Source of the DNA: Anoxybacter fermentans
GTDB taxonomy: Bacteria > Bacillota > Halanaerobiia > DY22613
DNA: 64,000 nucleotides
Direction: 5' to 3'
NCBI RefSeq assembly: GCF_003991135.1
Contig: NZ_CP016379.1
Coordinates: forward strand, 744,001 to 808,000
A program made the position numbers and the translations under genes. Of the stretch, positions 48,376 through 57,499 are shown in pieces; positions within the stretch are counted from its first letter, which is position 1; every line of letters begins with the position of its first letter. The notes under the pieces are model-generated. The model was not told the origin of the DNA. It ran no database searches and saw nothing but the letters and a program-made list of their open reading frames with translations.

Positions 48376-48512
48376 AAAAAATTGCGACAATTTTGTTAAT
48401 TTCGATTTTGTTATTTTCTATGTCCAATTTTGTTTTAGCTGGTGATTTAAGTTTAACTTCAAATGAGCAATTATTTGTGTTGCAAACCCCATCTCCAGAT
48501 CCTGCTGATTAA
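48372..48512 (+). CDS. Small exported pro-peptide 1 (46 aa)
   Basis: MKKIATILLISILLFSMSNF then VLAGDLSL is a signal peptide with a likely cut after VLA; the rest ends VLQTPSPDPAD. ATGA overlap with the TPR gene couples translation. Size, signal and position match Phr-type signalling peptides, in which a C-terminal piece is the signal. Which residues form the mature peptide is unknown. Confidence 0.6.
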   Translation: MKKIATILLISILLFSMSNFVLAGDLSLTSNEQLFVLQTPSPDPAD

Positions 48513-48549
48513 TTTTTGACAATACGAAATTTAAAAAGGAAGTTATATT

Positions 48550-48698
48550 ATGAAAAAATTATTATATTTTTACTAATTTTTATTTTAACAGGCACTCTTT
48601 CCTTTCAAGTCTTAGCCAATGATTTGCAAACAATAAGTTATAATGATGTGGCTGTAACTACTGATGGTCCTTCTCCTGCTCCTAGTGAAGGGTGGTAG
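48550..48698 (+). pseudogene. Second pro-peptide, frameshifted at an A-tract
   Basis: The ATG at 48550 behind AAAGGAAG starts ATGAAAAAATTATTATA and would stop after eight codons. With one extra A in the A6 tract the frame would read MKKIIIFLLIFILTGTLSFQ, then VLANDLQ and an end TTDGPSPAPSEGW, very like peptide 1. It is either broken, phase-variable, or translated from TTG 48516. Confidence 0.55.
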
Positions 48699-48781
48699 AA
48701 ATGTGATAGAAATATAGAAACTTAAATTATAGCAAAATAATTTTTTAAAGATTTTGCAAATAAGGTATTGTTTTTTCCAAG

Positions 48782-48813
48782 ACCTCTGAATTAATTTTAC
48801 AGAGGTTTTTTTA
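48782..48813 (+). terminator. Terminator of the TPR-peptide unit
   Basis: ACCTCTG-AATTAATTTTA-CAGAGGT followed by six more T. Confidence 0.85.
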
Positions 48814-48874
48814 TTAAAAAAGTCTTTCCATGTTTTAGGTAAGTAAGAAAGCCTTTCAGTGAATATGAGCGGTT

Positions 48875-48921
48875 GTTAACTTCCGAGGACTGGAAGTTGG
48901 GATTTCCTGGCGATAGACTTT
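48875..48921 (+). repeat. Dispersed hairpin cassette, copy 5 (internal deletion)
   Basis: The left hairpin part (GTTAACTTCCGAGGACTGG, AAGTTGGG) is joined to the right end (TTTCCTGGCGATAGACTTT). The next bases, ATGAATAAAAATTGG, equal the sequence inside the membrane peptide gene at 45857. Comparison with copy A of the duplication therefore fixes the right end of the cassette at ACTTT. Confidence 0.65.
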
Positions 48922-49002
48922 ATGAATAAAAATTGGACTTTAGCGATTTTTACTGGAATATTAGCTATAGTATTGATAGTTGTTGATATTATTAGGAGGT
49001 GA
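48922..49002 (+). CDS. Shortened membrane peptide, copy B (26 aa)
   Basis: Keeps only the second helix of the 45-aa peptide (MNKNWTLAIFTGILAIVLIV). The first part was replaced by the hairpin cassette. Probably only relevant as the leader carrying the next gene's binding site. Confidence 0.4.
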   Translation: MNKNWTLAIFTGILAIVLIVVDIIRR

Positions 49003-49006
49003 GACA

Positions 49007-49216
49007 ATGTTTGCTAATGATCAAGAATATGAACAGTTTCTAAAAGAAAATGTGCTCAGTACTAAAGATGCAGCTGATTTTCTGGGAATCACCAGGAAGG
49101 GTATTAGTTATTTAGTCAAAGAAGGGAAGCTGCGTCCTTTCAAGGATCAGGACCGTGTACGTCTGTTCTCCAGGAGAGAGATAGAAAGATATAAAAAAGA
49201 ACGTGATGGTGTTTAA
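49007..49216 (+). CDS. Excisionase/MerR-type HTH protein, copy B (69 aa)
   Basis: Identical to the protein at 45942 apart from one Val-to-Ile change (FSRREIERYKKERDGV). Same AGGAGG ribosome binding site. Two near-identical genes 3 kb apart point to a recent duplication or to recombination between related phages. Confidence 0.75.
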   Translation: MFANDQEYEQFLKENVLSTKDAADFLGITRKGISYLVKEGKLRPFKDQDRVRLFSRREIERYKKERDGV

Positions 49217-49435
49217 GCCACCTTTCAGGGTGGTTTTTGGGTAGAAGGTTTTCATTAAAAATAAAGAAAAAACCACGCCTGTTTTCGGGCGTGGTTTTGA
49301 ATTAGAGGTCTGATACCTTAACAATTATTTAGATAACTGATTATTCAACTTTATAATAAAATTTTTAAGTTAATAATGCAACTTGGCTGATTAAGAATGG
49401 CGAAATGACACGGTTGGTTCAGGTAAAAAACTGCG

Positions 49436-49468
49436 GTTGCAACTTAAACTCCACTAATGGGAAGAGGT
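49436..49468 (+). CRISPR. Degenerate single CRISPR repeat
   Basis: GTTGCAACTTAAACTCCACT, then AATGGGAAGAG, aligns with the repeat at 46515 with several changes, in the same place relative to the duplicated module. No second repeat follows, so it is a relic of an array or of its leader end. Confidence 0.55.
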
Positions 49469-49612
49469 TGGGAATAATTTGGGAATAAACTGATTTAAGT
49501 TTGTTTAATTTAAATAAATTTGAAGGATAGAAAGATTCTTAAAAATGGCGTTATTTCAATGGTTTATTAAAGTTTATTTAAGATAATTTAAGTTGAATGT
49601 ATTCAATATATT

Positions 49613-49669
49613 TAGACTTAGGATCTAGTGCCTTCGGGCGTGGGGGTTCGAATCCCCCTCTTCGCACCA
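49613..49669 (+). other. 3' half of tRNA-Leu(UAG): probable attR of the main prophage
   Basis: The sequence from TAGACTTAGGATCTAG to CCCTCTTCGCACCA contains the anticodon loop CTTAGGA (anticodon TAG), a variable arm, the T arm GGGGG-TTCGAAT-CCCCC, the 3' acceptor strand TCTTCGC and ACCA. The 5' half is absent, as expected for an att core whose complete tRNA lies at the other end, left of the window. A terminator TCGGC/GCCGA with T-run (49691-49719) follows. Confidence 0.8.
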
Positions 49670-49756
49670 ATTATTGATATAGCTTGAATCTCGGCACTTT
49701 TGAAGTAGCCGATTTTTTTATTTATATCCCCAAAATTGGGGGTAAAATGGATATAA

Positions 49757-50938
49757 CTAGATAGAATTCGATGAACTTTGGAGCATTTTTTCTAACTTTT
49801 CAACAGCTTCTTTTTGTAGGCTTGGAAGGACATGCGAATAAGTATCCATAGTTATAGTTATGGAGGAGTGTCCTAGTCTTTCCTGAACTATTTTCGGATG
49901 AATTCCGGCCTCCAGCATGAGAGTAGCATGAGTATGCCTTAAATCATGGAATCGTACGTCAATAGAGGATTTTTCCTTTACTCTGTTGAATCTATGTCTT
50001 ATGGCGTCCGGGGTGATCGGCGACCCATCGGTATTAGTGAAGACAAGATTATATTCATTTTTATAACTTTCTCCCAGGAGTAAGCGGTTTTGTGCTTGCT
50101 CTTTTTTTATTTTTTTAAGTATGTTTACCACACTATCAGGCAAACTAATCATTCTTATGCTTCCTTTTGTCTTTGGAGTGTCAAATCGATAACCGCCTTC
50201 AAGAGCTTTTTGTAATGTTTGCTGGATACTGGCGGTTTTGTTTTTGAAGTCTATATCGGACCATCTTAAGCCTAACAGCTCTCCTCGTCGCATACCGGTG
50301 AATATCGCTATGTATATTAGTCCGTAAGTTGTATAGTCATAAATTTCTTTAGTCGTGTTGAGTAGTTTTTTAATTTCCTGTGCATTCATGGTTTTCATTT
50401 CTTTTTTCTTTGGCTTTGGAGGGTCAACGGCATTTGCGGGATTACGATGTATTATTTGGAGTTTTACAGCATGCTGGAAAGCTTCTCTATAGAATCCTAA
50501 AATGATATTGTACTGATCTATTTGAAAGGCCGCCTTTTCCGTTTCTACGGCCGTTTTTGAGCTTCTCAGTAATGTATGACTGCAGATGTATAGGCTGAAG
50601 TTTCTGAAGCTGAATCTAACCCGAATCAGGAATAAGATGCTTTTCGATGATTATTTTGTAATTATCAAGCGTGGAGGACTTAAGGTTGACCCCATGATTC
50701 TGAATCCACTGTCTCAGATACTCCGCGAAGTTATATTTTTTGCTTCGACATACGTCCCCTTCAGGACTTCTACTTCAATTTCTTTGGCTTTAGCCAGGGC
50801 TTCTCTTTTGTTCCTGGCCTTTATCGTTCTCCGGATCCGCTTCCGTTTCCCGGTTACTGGGTTCCGCTCAACGTCAATTTCGATTCTTCAACTGTTTTTT
50901 CCTCTCTTTTCTAGATACGCCACCCTTTCACCACTCCT
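49757..50938 (-). pseudogene. int: Tyrosine integrase, broken by stops and frameshifts
   Basis: The C-terminal 213 codons (50398-49757) are intact and hold the catalytic residues: Arg in FTGMRRGELLGLRW, RFHDLRHTHATLMLEAG, ERLGHSSITITMDTYSHVL. Upstream, pieces of the arm-binding and core-binding domains appear in changing frames (NPVTGKRKRIRRTIKARNKR; EYLRQWIQNHG-like; LQKLQPIHLQSYITEKLKNG), with stops between them. The 3' end faces the att site 90 bp away. It belonged to a second element, now immobile. Confidence 0.85.
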
Positions 50939-51422
50939 TTCAGTTGAGTAATTCATAAGAAAAAATTCCATAGATAATTTGATATTCTTTCTTTGAAGGA
51001 ATAGAATTAAAATGACCAGGCAGGTTACCTGATCACATGTGAAGGAAGTTTAGGACAGTTTAATTTTATACTTTTGTTTAGTTTCAATCCCAGTTTTAGT
51101 GAAGCTTGGATCATACTTCTAAGAAGTTCCATGTCAAGCTATAATTTGAATTACATTTAATGAATAAAAATACGATCAAATGCAGGATTTTTATATGACC
51201 AAAAACAATCATTATTGAGAGTTAATTATTGTGGTAAATGTAAAAGAATCTTCTGAGTCTATAAATTTTTCTACTTATATTTGCAATAAAAGCAAAATTT
51301 ATGTATAATATAATTAGATTTAGACTTAGAATATTATTGATTTTGCATTTTTTTTTCTTTAGAGATAGATGAAGCGGAGGTTAGTTTAAATGAAGAAGAC
51401 GACTTAAAAAAGTAAGGGTTTT
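50939..51422 (+). other. Intergenic stretch without visible gene
   Basis: About 480 AT-rich bases. I see no convincing ORF. A short inverted repeat CAGGTTACCTG lies near 51022. Confidence 0.5.
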
Positions 51423-51947
51423 AAAAAGTGAGTTAAAAATTCAAAAAATAGATTTTTTGATAAGATATCCAGATTATTTATCTTATGAATTATTAAGATT
51501 GTTGAAGAACGTAATGACTTAGATCGAGATAAAATTAAAAATATAATTAAGAGAATTTATAATTCACATGAACTAGAATTAAGAAGATAAGAAATGATTT
51601 GTTATTTATATGGAGTATATGAAGATCTTAATGATAGTATTTGTTTTTTGATTTCTAGGGGTTTTATTATATATGAAAGTAAAAAACATGTTAATGGTAA
51701 AAATTATGATAAATTATATTATTTGACTTTATATGGTGTCAAAAGGATTGAGGATGATATTATTAAGGATTTTTCAAAAAATTTAACTTGTGCAAAATGG
51801 TATGTGGATAAATGCAAAATTATTAAAGAATATTTTGGTGATATGTCAGGTACTGAGCTAAAAATTAGACAATATAGGCATGATGAATACGCTTCCACTA
51901 AGATAAACGATTATATTCAAGATATTACGGATAAAGTTAGAAAATGA
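51423..51947 (+). pseudogene. Degenerate winged-helix-like gene
   Basis: The last 117 codons (from 51594) are open: MICYLYGVYEDLNDSICFLI, SRGFIIYESKKHVNGKNYDK, LYYLTLYGVKRIEDDI, a winged-helix-like pattern. Upstream pieces in other frames (KIQKIDFLIRYPDYLSYELL; DRDKIKNIIKRIYNSHELEL) appear to belong to the same protein but are cut by a frameshift and stops. No family recognised with certainty. Confidence 0.5.
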
Positions 51948-51963
51948 TTTCGAGATGAAGAAC

Positions 51964-52762
51964 CTGTTAAGTGAATATGAAAGATGAGCTTTAAAAATCG
52001 TAGTATTTCGTCAATATTCAATTTTTTTACTTTAAGCAGCTAGTAGCCAGGTTCTTCGTTGTTTATCAGAATAGTTACATCCAGCAACCTGAGCTGGGGT
52101 TAGGTTATTTAGTGCAGAGTGGGGCCTAACATTATTATAAAAATAAATAAACATAAAGATAAGCTGATTAGCGGAAACAAAGTTATTAAAACCTTTACGT
52201 TGCTTATACCAATCTTTAAAAGCTCCAAAGAAAGATTCAATTATATTATTGGAGATATCTTCTTTAAAAGATTTTACTTGAATATGTTTTGAGCCGTCAC
52301 AAAGATTGATTTGATTGGTACACGATAAACGGCTAATCTGTCAGAAATAATGGAATTTGGTTTTCCATGATGCTTTTTAACATCATGAAGAAGGATAAAG
52401 GCTTGTTTAGAATTACGGTAAGGTGAGAAATGAAAAGCAACGATAAACCTTGTTTCAGCATCTATAACAACCCAAAAATAATACTTTTTACCATTAATTT
52501 TAATTACTGTTTCATCGACATGCCATTCATCTGAAAGGTGTAAGAGTACCAGGGGCAAATTGACGTTTACAGTGTTTACACTGATACTTTTAGCTACCTA
52601 AAGAATAAAGAATCTTTACCAAATTTATAGGGGTCTTTTGAGAAGCATCTAGGGCATTGAACATTTAAATTTAGACATAAGATTTAGTCTCCTCTCCTGG
52701 GAGTGTTAAAACTATTGTACTACCAGGAAGGAGGCTAGTTCAATTTTCATATAACTTAACAG
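51964..52762 (-). mobile_element. IS6-family-like element, decayed (799 bp)
   Basis: Terminal inverted repeats: CTGTTAAGTGAATATGAAA at the left and the complement of TTTCATATAACTTAACAG at the right. The transposase (about 52695 to 52032, minus) shows WHVDETVIKINGKKYYFWVV with the first Asp, then ISDRLAVYRVP, then NIIESFFGAFKDWYK with the Glu, and VRPHSALNNLTP near the end, but the frame is broken and the N-terminal part is partly deleted. A further remnant is at 61870. Confidence 0.8.
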
Positions 52763-52792
52763 ACCGGTAATTATTTAAAGGAGGATACATCT

Positions 52793-54649
52793 ATGAATAT
52801 TAAGTTATTACTCAATATATTAGTTTTATCATTTTTAGTTATATTAGTATTATTTTATAGCAATCTAGGTGAGGCAAGTAGTAAATTAGTTTGGAAAGAG
52901 TATTCGAATCAATACTTTAAAATTAAATATCCGGCAGAATGGAATAAAGCTGAAGCTGGTAATAGAGTAGGTTTTGCTCCTATTAATGGTAGCATATATT
53001 TTGGGTTTGATATTGATGTTGTCACTACAGAAGATGTATCTTCATTTGAAAAATTTCAAAATCGATTTAAAAATCAAATTAAAAAATTACATAGTAGTGC
53101 TTCTGAAATTGAAGTTGAAGAAATTTCTATTGATGGTCAACCTGCTTATAAAATACTTGCAACTAATTCATTGTATCAAATAAAAGGGTTTATAATTTCT
53201 GTGTATAAAAATAAGACAGCTTTTGATTTAACTTTCACTGGAACAGAAGAGGAGTATTTTAATTATTATAATGTTTTTGAAGAAATGATAAATTCTATAA
53301 AATTTTATAATTTTAAAGTTGAAGAAGAAGAAATTAAATTGGTTAAAGGAAGAAAATTAACTTCTAAAGAAGCAATAGAAGATGCTTTGTATCTCTTTGA
53401 AAAATTAGAAGAAATACATCCGAATTTATATAAATATTATAGTAAACAAGAAGCTTACGTATATTTTAATCAAATAAAGGAGGAAATAAGTAAAAAAGAT
53501 GAAATTAGTAAATTAGAATTATATAAATTATTGGCACCCTATGTAGCAAGTTTTAAAGATGGTCATACCGAACTTTCAATCTATAATGAATATAATAGTT
53601 ATTTAGAACAAGGTGGTAAAATTTTCCCTTTAAAAGTAGTTATTAAAGGAGATAAGTTATTTGTAGGTGAAGATTTTGCTGAAAGTGATATTTCAGTGGC
53701 TACAGAAATATTAAGTATTAATGGGGTCAGTAGTTCAGAAATATTAGAAACAATGAAAAAAAATATTAGTTATGATCTGGAAGGTTTTAGAATTAAAAGA
53801 CTTGAAGATGATTTTCCAATGTGGTTATGGGCTAATTATGGCAAAAAAGATTTTTTTGCAGTTAAATTTAAAATTAAATCAGGTGAAGTAAAATCAGTAT
53901 TCTTAAAAGGAATTAAAGATATAAAGAAAAAGGAGAATGATTTTTCTTTATCTTATCCTGATGAGGGTGTAGCTTTATTAAAGATTAATAATTTCTATTC
54001 TGAGAGGGGAGAAAAATTTAAAACTTTTGTGGATAAATCTTTTAAAGAAATAAAAAGTAAAAAATGCAAAAACTTAATAATTGATCTGAGAAATAATGGT
54101 GGGGGTACATCTATTTTAGTTAGCTATCTCTATGAGTATATAACAAATAAACCTTATTGTACTGTAAAAGAAACAAGATATAAATTATCAGATTATGTTT
54201 TGGAGCATGGAGAATATTTTAAATTAAGTCAAGTAGCTAAATTAGGCAACAAAAGGGTATTAGTTGAAAAACCTGAATTAAAAAAACCTAATAAGAATCA
54301 ATATAAATTTAACGGTTGTATTTATGTTCTGATTGGTAAAGGAACTTATTCTGCTGCAGTAAATTTTGCAGCTATGGTTAAAGATTTTATTACAGGCATT
54401 TTAGTAGGAGAAGAAACAGGGGGATATGCTTCCTATTATGGTAATTCGGTAGATATTGAGTTACCTTATTCTGGTTTAACACTAAAGGTAGCGACTACTC
54501 AAAATATACGGCCAGCCGGCTATGATAATGGGAAAGGAGTACTTCCAGATGTCAAAGTCGATGTAGATCCTTTAATGTTAGTTCAAGGTAAAGATCAGGT
54601 ATTAGAAACTGTGTTACAAATGATTAAAAATAAGGAGATAAATCAATGA
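52793..54649 (+). CDS. S41-family (C-terminal processing type) secreted peptidase (618 aa)
   Basis: N-terminal membrane/signal helix (LLNILVLSFLVILVLFYSNL), an extra domain to about 180, then an S41 protease: LIIDLRNNGGGTSILVSYLY near 425, the serine region GKGTYSAAVNFAAMVKDF near 514 and VGEETGGYASYYGN. It acts outside the membrane on proteins or peptides. GGAGG precedes the ATG. Its stop overlaps the start of a C39-peptidase exporter, so the pair is the remains of a bacteriocin/peptide processing and export operon. Confidence 0.8.
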   Translation: MNIKLLLNILVLSFLVILVLFYSNLGEASSKLVWKEYSNQYFKIKYPAEWNKAEAGNRVGFAPINGSIYFGFDIDVVTTEDVSSFEKFQNRFKNQIKKLHSSASEIEVEEISIDGQPAYKILATNSLYQIKGFIISVYKNKTAFDLTFTGTEEEYFNYYNVFEEMINSIKFYNFKVEEEEIKLVKGRKLTSKEAIEDALYLFEKLEEIHPNLYKYYSKQEAYVYFNQIKEEISKKDEISKLELYKLLAPYVASFKDGHTELSIYNEYNSYLEQGGKIFPLKVVIKGDKLFVGEDFAESDISVATEILSINGVSSSEILETMKKNISYDLEGFRIKRLEDDFPMWLWANYGKKDFFAVKFKIKSGEVKSVFLKGIKDIKKKENDFSLSYPDEGVALLKINNFYSERGEKFKTFVDKSFKEIKSKKCKNLIIDLRNNGGGTSILVSYLYEYITNKPYCTVKETRYKLSDYVLEHGEYFKLSQVAKLGNKRVLVEKPELKKPNKNQYKFNGCIYVLIGKGTYSAAVNFAAMVKDFITGILVGEETGGYASYYGNSVDIELPYSGLTLKVATTQNIRPAGYDNGKGVLPDVKVDVDPLMLVQGKDQVLETVLQMIKNKEINQ

Positions 54650-54789
54650 ACAAATTAATAAGAAGATTAAAACGGGTTTTCAAGAAATATTATTGTGTAA
54701 AACAACATGATATGACTGATTGTGGAGCAGCCTGTCTAGCTACGATAGCAAAATATTATGGATTAAAAAAATCAATTAGCCAAATATGA
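54646..54789 (+). pseudogene. Truncated C39-peptidase bacteriocin exporter
   Basis: KYYCVKQHDMTDCGAACLAT then IAKYYGLKKSISQI is the N-terminal C39 peptidase domain (catalytic Cys in DCGAAC) of ABC exporters that cleave double-Gly leaders. An in-frame TGA at 54787 follows, then a few more family residues (KIVGTDAK). The remaining roughly 650 residues (membrane and ATPase domains) are gone. Confidence 0.85.
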
Positions 54790-54819
54790 AAAATTGTCGG
54801 AACAGATGCGAAGCAGTAT

Positions 54820-55344
54820 ATGTCTGCAAAATCAATAGATGAGTTTGATATACCAGTTGTTAAAAAAGAAATCGATGAAGGGGTTAAAGTAATTTTTGAA
54901 GAAAACAAAGAAGAAACAAAAACGGTTAACAATGAATATTACTACAATATTGAAGCGTTGCGTGAGATACTTATGTGGATATTAGATAAGTATAATATTG
55001 AATATTATACCAAAGATGAACAAGAATATTATTTAAAATTAGATGATGGAAAAATATATTCAATCAATTTTAATCAAGTTTACAATATGATTGACAAAGA
55101 ACATAACTTTTTTAGAGATTTTGAGTTCAATAATTATATTACCAATGAAAAACATAAAGAGCCTGTTGAATCTATAGAAAGGCTTTATTTTACAATATAA
55201 GAACAGGATCGTACTGAAATAATTGATAAAATAACAGATTTACCGATAGATAATAAAACAAAAGAAGCTTTTTACAAAATCTTGGATATTGATAATGATA
55301 AGTATTTAGTTCAGTTAAATCTAGATGTAGAATACTTTATGTAA
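54820..55344 (+). pseudogene. Unknown protein, interrupted by a stop
   Basis: The frame runs on from the C39 remnant and gives an acidic, Tyr-rich protein (NEYYYNIEALREILMWILDK), stopped by TAA at 55198; the same frame continues 48 more codons (EIIDKITDLPIDNKTKEAFY) to 55344. Probably the C-terminal part of another gene joined to the exporter by deletion. Confidence 0.45.
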
Positions 55345-55351
55345 TCGGAAA

Positions 55352-55570
55352 ATGGGAAAATTCTCAAAGTCGAAATTTAAAGCTGTCTTAATAACACCAG
55401 ACAAAATAATATCTGATGAAAATATTATAAGGTTGTTTTCTATTATGCCAGTAAAAGGACAAAAACAGGCACGATTTGATACCATGGCAAACTATCAGAT
55501 TTATGAATTTATTTACAACGAGTTGCTAAAAGATTACTTGATAAGAGAAAAAGATATGATCTTAGTTTAA
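55352..55570 (+). CDS. Hypothetical protein fragment (72 aa)
   Basis: Starts MGKFSKSKFKAVLITPDKII and ends LLKDYLIREKDMILV. No clear ribosome binding site and no family. It lies among broken genes and may itself be a fragment. Confidence 0.3.
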   Translation: MGKFSKSKFKAVLITPDKIISDENIIRLFSIMPVKGQKQARFDTMANYQIYEFIYNELLKDYLIREKDMILV

Positions 55571-55656
55571 AAGATGTCCGAATTTATATCTATAATGGTA
55601 CTGCATTTAAAATATTACAATAATTCAAAACTGGCCTTTAAAAGGTCTGTTTTTTT

Positions 55657-57103
55657 GTGTTCGCCCGGCATACTGAGCCGATGGGCCGAAAGAAGCCCTG
55701 TTGCCTAACCAGCGTGAATACAATCCTTAGGCAAAGGCGTCACTAACGGTGGGGTTTGAAAGAAGCTGAAGGAGAACTTGGAACATAGCGAAAGCGAACC
55801 GGGGTTAGCTTTTCAGGTGGGTAACCTTGCATAATGTGGGAAAGCTTGAAAGCTAGATAACCTGAGAAGTTAGGACAGATGGATTCAAATTCAGGCAGGC
55901 TTAAACGGGGAAGTCCAATATCAGCTTGATAGATAGGTAAGCTCAAACAAATGGAGAAACGAGGGAGAGAAAATATGGTGTTGGGCGGTAGCTGAGTTCG
56001 TAGTAGTTATAAACTTTCAGCTTATGAAAGCTGGTAACAGACTGGAAGATAAAACTGAGAGGACATTGCACTGGGTTGCAGTGGGACATAGAAAGTCAAA
56101 TGCTTCTATAGTCTACGAAGGGACGAAGATAAACCGAAGTGTGCGAGACAAAGAATCTAGCTGTGGGCATGAAGATAACTGAGGCTGAGATGCCAAAGGG
56201 AACGTTAGAACTGGGAGTGATGAGCTTACTGGTTTTAACGTCTGCAAAGTAGAGTACTGCCAGAAATTATAGTAAGATTGCTTTTAAGCTAGAGACGTTA
56301 TAAGAATGGCAGGAAGAAACTACTGCAAAGAAGTGAGAGACTTCAGGCAGTATAGTGAAAGAAGGTGAAATGATGAAGAAATGGTGCAGTCTAATAATAG
56401 ACAAAGTATATTAAATATGGAATCTAAAACGAGCACGAAATTATCAGGAAGCTAAAAGGTACCAAAAGATAACTTATGAGATACTGAAGAAAAAGCTTAA
56501 GTTAGTAGTAAATAAGGAGAAAACACATCTAACTAATGTATATAAGGGGGTTTCATATCTGGGTTTTGTTATATACTCTAAATTTGTCACAATTCATTCT
56601 AAAAAGATTAAGAGAAGTTTAAAGAGAAAATTAAGCGACTTACTCCAAGGAATCATGGAAAGAATCTGGAGACGATAATTAGAGAGATAAATCCAATTAT
56701 CAAATGATGGGCGAACTATTTCAGGATAGTAAATTGTAAGGCAGTCCTTGCCTGGTTAATGGAATGGATAAGGCGAAGACTGAGGATGAAGAATATAAAA
56801 GAATGGAAGATCTGGAAAGTATTGCGTAAACAATTAAGAAGAATGGGCTATCAAGGAGATTTTAAAAAGATCTCGATAACGAGATGGAAGAACTCTGCCA
56901 GTCCATTAATCAATATGGCACTGTCTAATAGATGGTTTGATGAGATTGGACTAGTAAATTTACAGAGATATGAAGTTGGTGTTTTGCATCACTACTATGA
57001 GTAGTGACTGAGGTTTATCAGGAGCCGTATATAAGGCCCGTACGTACGGTTCTGTGATAGGGATAACGCCGAAGCTGATCACCTCGGCGTTACCCTACTC
57101 GAT
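55657..57103 (+). mobile_element. Degraded group II intron
   Basis: Starts GTGTTCGCCCGGC just after a terminator-like hairpin (GGCCTTT/AAAGGTC, T7) at 55633-55656, a target preferred by bacterial class C introns. Ribozyme-like segments such as CCTTAGGCAAAGGCGTCACT follow. The 3' end carries a domain V-like GAGCCGTATATAAGGCCC and a domain VI hairpin (ACGCCGA/TCGGCGT) ending CTACTCGAT. Most of the reverse transcriptase is deleted, so it cannot move by itself. Confidence 0.75.
56399..57003 (+). pseudogene. Remnant of the intron reverse transcriptase/maturase
   Basis: Only the end of the RT (KLKLVVNKEKTHLTNVYKGV, then SYLGFVIYSK) and the maturase X domain (WIRRRLRMKNIKEWKIWKVL; PLINMALSNRWFDEIGLV) are recognisable, in at least two frames with stops. 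The catalytic RT core is missing. Confidence 0.75.
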
Positions 57104-57284
57104 TAAGAAAGTCTTACCAGAAATTATTTTAAAGAAATAAGCCACCAATTGGGGACAAATTGGGGGCAAAATAAATAAAACTTAACAGAAGTAGATGGGT
57201 CTAGACGGAACAAAAGGCGGGGAAAATGGCGATATATCAACATTTAACAGAACCAGATAATACTAGTCGGAATATACTCTGCTT

Positions 57285-57338
57285 GACTTAGGATCTAGTG
57301 CCTTAGGGCGTGGGAGTTTGAATCTCCCTCTTCGCACC
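57285..57338 (+). other. Second tRNA-Leu 3' fragment: outer att site
   Basis: GACTTAGGATCTAGTGCCTT to CTCTTCGCACC equals the att at 49613 except for a few changes. The T arm reads GGGAG-TTTGAAT-CTCCC, i.e. both sides of one pair are changed. The upstream sequence holds two copies of TTGGGG(A/G)CAAA (57150-57172), and TTGGGGGTAAAA lies beside the inner att (49734), possible integrase arm sites. A hairpin CATGGCA/TGCCATG with T-rich tail (57359-57389) follows. Confidence 0.75.
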
Positions 57339-57499
57339 CTGTTGATATGACAAGAATCATGGCACTTTTATAAAAATGCCATGTTTTGTTATTGCTTTTT
57401 TAGGATCGAATTGGGATTTAGGCTTTTCTATCTTATGAAATAATAAAAACAGATTATGCCAGTCAGCACAATCTGCTTTTATTAATAAGGAGGTCTACA

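Larger units (their letters stand above)
48922..49384 (+). repeat. Duplicated module, copy B
   Basis: See copy A at 45857-46319. Equal length, very high identity by eye, including both terminators (49217-49299). After 49384 it lacks 140 bp present in A, then continues into the same pre-CRISPR sequence. Confidence 0.9.

Noticed and set aside
50586-50951. 121-codon plus-strand frame
   Set aside because: Antisense to the integrase pseudogene, whose N-terminal pieces are recognisable on the minus strand.
52974-53183. 69-codon plus-strand frame inside the S41 gene
   Set aside because: Shadow frame within a clear gene, Lys/Leu-rich from AT-rich codons.
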